Shown: one piece after another, positions 5,438 to 7,613 of the stretch
How the letters are laid out: each line of letters begins with the position of its first letter
Position numbering within the stretch: the first letter of the stretch is position 1
DNA from: an uncultured bacterium
GTDB lineage: Bacteria > Bacillota > Clostridia > Christensenellales > Borkfalkiaceae
Length of the DNA: 7,613 nt
Assembly (NCBI GenBank): GCA_934871445.1
Contig: CAKXBD010000001.1
Location: 1-7,613 of the forward strand
Direction of reading: 5' to 3'
Notes under the pieces: generated by a model
Seen by the model: the letters and a program-made list of their open reading frames with translations, nothing else
What the model was told of the DNA's origin: nothing
The model's database searches: none
Made by a program: the position numbers and the translations under genes

Positions 5438-5458
5438 TCAGCAAGAAATCGTATACAC
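5438..5458 (-). CDS. Regulatory leader peptide uORF of the ABC-F gene (MYTISC)
   Basis: GTG TAT ACG ATT TCT TGC TGA encodes six residues. GGAGG (5470-5466) lies 7 nt before the GTG, an ideal spacing and the only good ribosome binding site in the leader. Its last codons contain the segment (5448-5440) that pairs with the antiterminator, so a ribosome stalled by an antibiotic within these few codons would cover it. An overlapping ATG frame (5475-5377, 32 residues) begins only about 5 nt after the predicted start site with no ribosome binding site. It is a less likely alternative. Confidence 0.6.
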   Translation of the reverse strand: MYTISC

Positions 5459-5485
5459 TCCTTTCCCTCCGACATGATTTTCTCT

Positions 5486-5514
5486 ATTGTAACAGAAAAA
5501 GCGCTCCCTGTCAA
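5486..5514 (-). promoter_or_regulatory. Promoter of the ABC-F gene
   Basis: The -35 TTGACA (5514-5509) and -10 TACAAT (5491-5486) are separated by 17 bp. The -35 begins 10 bp after the metallopeptidase stop codon. Transcription would start near 5479, giving a leader of about 218 nt. A near-consensus promoter with control left to the leader terminator is the usual design for inducible ABC-F resistance genes. Confidence 0.85.
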
Positions 5515-5524
5515 GAGTTTTTTC

Positions 5525-7504
5525 CTATGCGCCGAGCTTTTTTGACAATGCTCTAAGCCGAATCAAAATTTTTTCCGCGGCGAGTTCCTCTTCCTCTAAC
5601 ACCGAGCGAAGCCGTTCCTCCAATCGTGCGGATACGGCGAGACATTCCTGCGCTTCTTCCGAAAAATCCGTCTCCCCGCGCCTATGGGCGGCGAGTGCGC
5701 CGTCTATGAGCTCGAACAGGCTCTCGTGGCAGATTACCCGTCCCGCGCCCCATTGCAGCCGCGCGGGGGGCTGTTCGAGCACGTACTGCGTAAAATAAGT
5801 GAATACCGCCTTTTCAAATCCGAAAGCGTATCGGTTATTGTCTATCGCATAGAGCTCCGACAGGGCGCGGGAAGCCTTTCCCTCCCCGAACAATTCCGAC
5901 GCGCGCTGTAAACGGCGGATATTCTCCTTAAAAATCTCATGGGGGAATTTTACTTCGTCGTCCCAATTCAACCGCACGAACGAATCCTCGCACAAGCGGA
6001 AAATTTCCAGAAGCTCTGAGGATAATCCGTTCGCTTTTGCGCACTCCCCTTCGCCGAGATTTTGAATTTTTTCGTAAATTCCCGTCCCGACCTCCTCGGC
6101 TTTTGCAAACAGCTCGCGCAAATCGTCCGCCTCGCCCTTCCTTAGGGACTCCTTCAAGGCCTTGAACCGCGCGGAAAAATCGAGCGGGGGCAGCGTCCGA
6201 ACATCCAGCGCGACGGCGAGACAGCCGTACAGGACGTGATGAAAACGATATACGTCCTCGTCATAATTTTCGTCGTTGTCGAACTGAGAATGATACGTGG
6301 TGGTCATAAACTCCGAATCGGAAAAATCGTTGACGGAGGACGGGATTCCCGAAACGGCCAAAGTAAAATCGTCCGACCAAGTCTCCACGGGGGAGAACAC
6401 GCGCACGCCCTCGGGAAACACGTCTCTTTCGAGCGGAAACTCCTTCATGCTCTCTCGAAAGAAACGATTGTACTCATAGACGCAGTGAACGGCGTCGTAT
6501 TCCCCGTAGCGGCAGGCGGGAAGCTCAAAATTCAAAGCGGCCCGAGTCGTGCCCCGCCATTCGGGCCGAGCGCGGAAAAGCTGCGCATAGGCTCCGCTCG
6601 ACCAATCGTATTTGGAATTGACCACGCCCCATTCCTCCGCCGCAAAAGCGCAAAATCGCAGGGTATGTTCGGGGCGATAGCCCGTCTTTTTTAATGTGCG
6701 GGCGATAGAGAGCATCATCGCTATCGCGGAATTATCGTCCTGAAAGCCCGAAAAATAGGAATCGAAATGCGCGGAAAGGAGCACTGCGGAAGCCTTGTCT
6801 TTGCCTTCGATTTCGCCCCAGACGTTATAGGTCGTTCCGTTTCTCCAAACCTCGGATTTCGCGTCGAATACGACGCGGGCTTCGCCGTTTTGCGCGATCT
6901 CCCATTTGAGCAGTTCCGCGTCGCGGCGGGAAATGGAGAACGCGGGCGCGTAATCGGGACCGCCGATGTCCTGCGCGTTGAGCGCTATGTCGCTGATTTC
7001 TCCGTAACCGCCGCTCTGTATTGCGATAAACGCCGCCGCGCCCTTTAAGTACGCCTGATAGACGGGATAGCTGATCCACCATTCGTTGCGCTGATCGATG
7101 TCCGCGAGGACGAGCTTATCCGTGACGTCTTTGCCCTCATAATCCTTTGCGCGGCCCTTCCCGACATAGACGACGGAAAATTCCCGTTCGCCCTCGGTAT
7201 CGAAATTCGTCTGATAGGCGCCGAGCGTAAAGAGGTGCTTCTCGCCCCGCCCGTCCGTAAACCGCATGTCCGCCCGCGTGAACTCCCAACCGTCCACGGA
7301 AATCCTGTCCTTCGTCACGTTCGTCAATCCGATTTTCCGCATCTCTTCCGCTATGAGTTCTGCCGTGGCAAGCTCTGCGTCCGAACAGGCCGTGCGATAT
7401 CCCAGCTTCGGATTGCTCGCATTTTCTTCCATCTTCTTCGCAAATCTATAAGAATACCCGCAGTCCACTCCGGCCGCAAATTCTTCGTAAACCTTCCTGT
7501 TCAA
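5525..7504 (-). CDS. M28-family zinc metallopeptidase with PA domain
   Basis: From the TTG start the product has 659 residues. A PA-like domain (about 106-215, with DKLVLADI and AAAFIAIQ strands) is followed by the M28 catalytic core: H246 and D248 in SAHFDSY, bridging D257 in QDDNSA, E290 (base) and E291 (ligand) in AAEEWG, E327 in NFELP, and H405 in YHSQFDN. This is the co-catalytic two-zinc set, except that NFELP has Glu where aminopeptidases of the family usually have Asp. About 220 C-terminal residues are mostly charged and probably helical, with no motif I recognise. No signal peptide is seen, so it is probably cytosolic and may trim peptides; substrate unknown. TTG at 7504 is preferred because AAGGAGG (7518-7512) lies exactly 7 nt before it. 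ATG at 7525 would add seven residues (MKKGGRG) encoded by the ribosome binding site itself and has only a weak site upstream. Confidence 0.85.
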   Translation of the reverse strand: MNRKVYEEFAAGVDCGYSYRFAKKMEENASNPKLGYRTACSDAELATAELIAEEMRKIGLTNVTKDRISVDGWEFTRADMRFTDGRGEKHLFTLGAYQTNFDTEGEREFSVVYVGKGRAKDYEGKDVTDKLVLADIDQRNEWWISYPVYQAYLKGAAAFIAIQSGGYGEISDIALNAQDIGGPDYAPAFSISRRDAELLKWEIAQNGEARVVFDAKSEVWRNGTTYNVWGEIEGKDKASAVLLSAHFDSYFSGFQDDNSAIAMMLSIARTLKKTGYRPEHTLRFCAFAAEEWGVVNSKYDWSSGAYAQLFRARPEWRGTTRAALNFELPACRYGEYDAVHCVYEYNRFFRESMKEFPLERDVFPEGVRVFSPVETWSDDFTLAVSGIPSSVNDFSDSEFMTTTYHSQFDNDENYDEDVYRFHHVLYGCLAVALDVRTLPPLDFSARFKALKESLRKGEADDLRELFAKAEEVGTGIYEKIQNLGEGECAKANGLSSELLEIFRLCEDSFVRLNWDDEVKFPHEIFKENIRRLQRASELFGEGKASRALSELYAIDNNRYAFGFEKAVFTYFTQYVLEQPPARLQWGAGRVICHESLFELIDGALAAHRRGETDFSEEAQECLAVSARLEERLRSVLEEEELAAEKILIRLRALSKKLGA

Positions 7505-7530
7505 TCCTCTGCCTCCTTTTTTCATGCTCT

Positions 7531-7563
7531 TTGCTTCTCCGCCGAAATGCCGCGGAGAAGCAA
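7531..7563 (-). promoter_or_regulatory. Perfect 12-bp hairpin at the 5' end of the metallopeptidase transcript
   Basis: TTGCTTCTCCGC and GCGGAGAAGCAA are perfect inverted arms around a 9-nt loop. The predicted start site is near 7566, so the hairpin would form the first bases of the mRNA. It has no U-run after it and leaves the ribosome binding site at 7518-7512 free, so it is unlikely to terminate. A 5' stabilising stem or an operator overlapping the start are the plausible roles. Confidence 0.6.
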
Positions 7564-7572
7564 GCCGCCTAT

Positions 7573-7601
7573 ATTATACAACAAAAATCCCGCCGAAACA
7601 A
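7573..7601 (-). promoter_or_regulatory. Promoter of the metallopeptidase gene
   Basis: The -10 is a perfect TATAAT (7578-7573) and the -35 is TTGTTT (7601-7596) with a 17-bp spacer. Expected start near 7566, giving a leader of about 60 nt to the TTG start. Confidence 0.7.
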
Positions 7602-7613
7602 TCGTCCGACGGG
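7583..7613 (-). terminator. Probable terminator of an upstream gene outside the window, overlapping the next promoter
   Basis: CCCGTCG (7613-7607) and CGGCGGG (7595-7589) pair over 7 bp with one G-U around an 11-nt loop, followed by ATTTTTG. The stem may extend past the window edge. The -35 of the metallopeptidase promoter lies in its loop and 3' arm boundary. Confidence 0.5.

Larger units (their letters stand above)
5262..5479 (-). promoter_or_regulatory. Attenuator leader of the ABC-F gene with mutually exclusive RNA pairings
   Basis: Four segments are visible on the minus strand. Segment 1, TTTCTTGCT (5448-5440), covers the end of the small uORF. Segment 2 is AGCAAGAAAG (5375-5366). Segment 3 is the terminator 5' arm (5317-5306). 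Segment 4 is the terminator 3' arm (5302-5291). Segment 2 pairs perfectly over 9 bp with segment 1, and also perfectly over 9 bp with CTTTCTTGC (5301-5293) in segment 4. TACGG (5430-5426) and CCGTA (5382-5378) extend the 1:2 helix. Pairing 1:2 leaves 3:4 free to terminate. A ribosome held on the uORF would mask segment 1, releasing segment 2 to take segment 4 and prevent termination. This logic is known for other resistance genes of this class, for example vmlR and lmo0919 leaders; here it is inferred from complementarity. Confidence 0.75.

Noticed and set aside
5377..5475. 32-residue minus-strand ORF from ATG in the ABC-F leader
   Set aside because: It starts about 5 nt after the predicted transcript start with no ribosome binding site, while the overlapping GTG uORF has an ideal one. 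It ends just before the antiterminator segment, so it is worth remembering as an alternative.
1..7613. CRISPR arrays, tRNA or rRNA genes, insertion sequences, phage attachment sites
   Set aside because: No regularly spaced direct repeats, cloverleaf sequence, transposase frame or integrase is visible on either strand.

Overview
This window reads as chromosomal DNA from a Firmicute of the class Clostridia, probably an uncultured gut lineage. The support is strong AGGAGG-type ribosome binding sites, consensus TTGACA/TATAAT promoters with 17-bp spacers, very short intergenic spaces, intermediate GC in genes with AT-rich gaps, and a gene set typical of that class. The genus cannot be read from the sequence. 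Every convincing gene lies on the minus strand, so transcription runs from high to low coordinates.

Layout in the direction of transcription: (1) At 7573-7613, a terminator-like hairpin for an upstream gene overlaps a promoter that drives a 659-residue M28-type metallopeptidase (5525-7504). Its transcript begins with a 12-bp hairpin, and its best start is a TTG placed behind a perfect ribosome binding site. (2) A consensus promoter at 5486-5514 drives an Lsa-family ABC-F ribosomal protection protein (3786-5261). Its roughly 220-nt leader holds a six-codon upstream ORF, a strong terminator, and a segment that pairs perfectly (9 bp) with either the uORF end or the terminator 3' arm. This is a complete set of parts for ribosome-stalling, drug-inducible attenuation, and is the strongest observation here. 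(3) The 665-bp AT-rich gap 3121-3785 holds no convincing gene. It contains the ABC-F terminator, a strong promoter with three related TCTAC-N5-GTAGA dyads (one over the start site), a second dyad, an apparently orphan ribosome binding site, and a simpler promoter next to the following operon. (4) Next come a GT8 glycosyltransferase (2000-3103), a PlsC-type acyltransferase (1048-1902) and a CrtO-like membrane protein (401-1051), the last two overlapping by 4 bp. They look like one operon for a glycosylated and acylated envelope or membrane product. (5) A perfect consensus extended -10 promoter (371-399) starts a roughly 200-nt structured leader with an internal terminator, ahead of the start of a COG2509-type FAD-dependent dehydrogenase cut by the window edge (1-153).

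The theme of the window is 5' leader regulation: three of the four transcription units carry notable structures between promoter and gene. There are no rRNA or tRNA genes, CRISPR arrays, transposases or phage genes.
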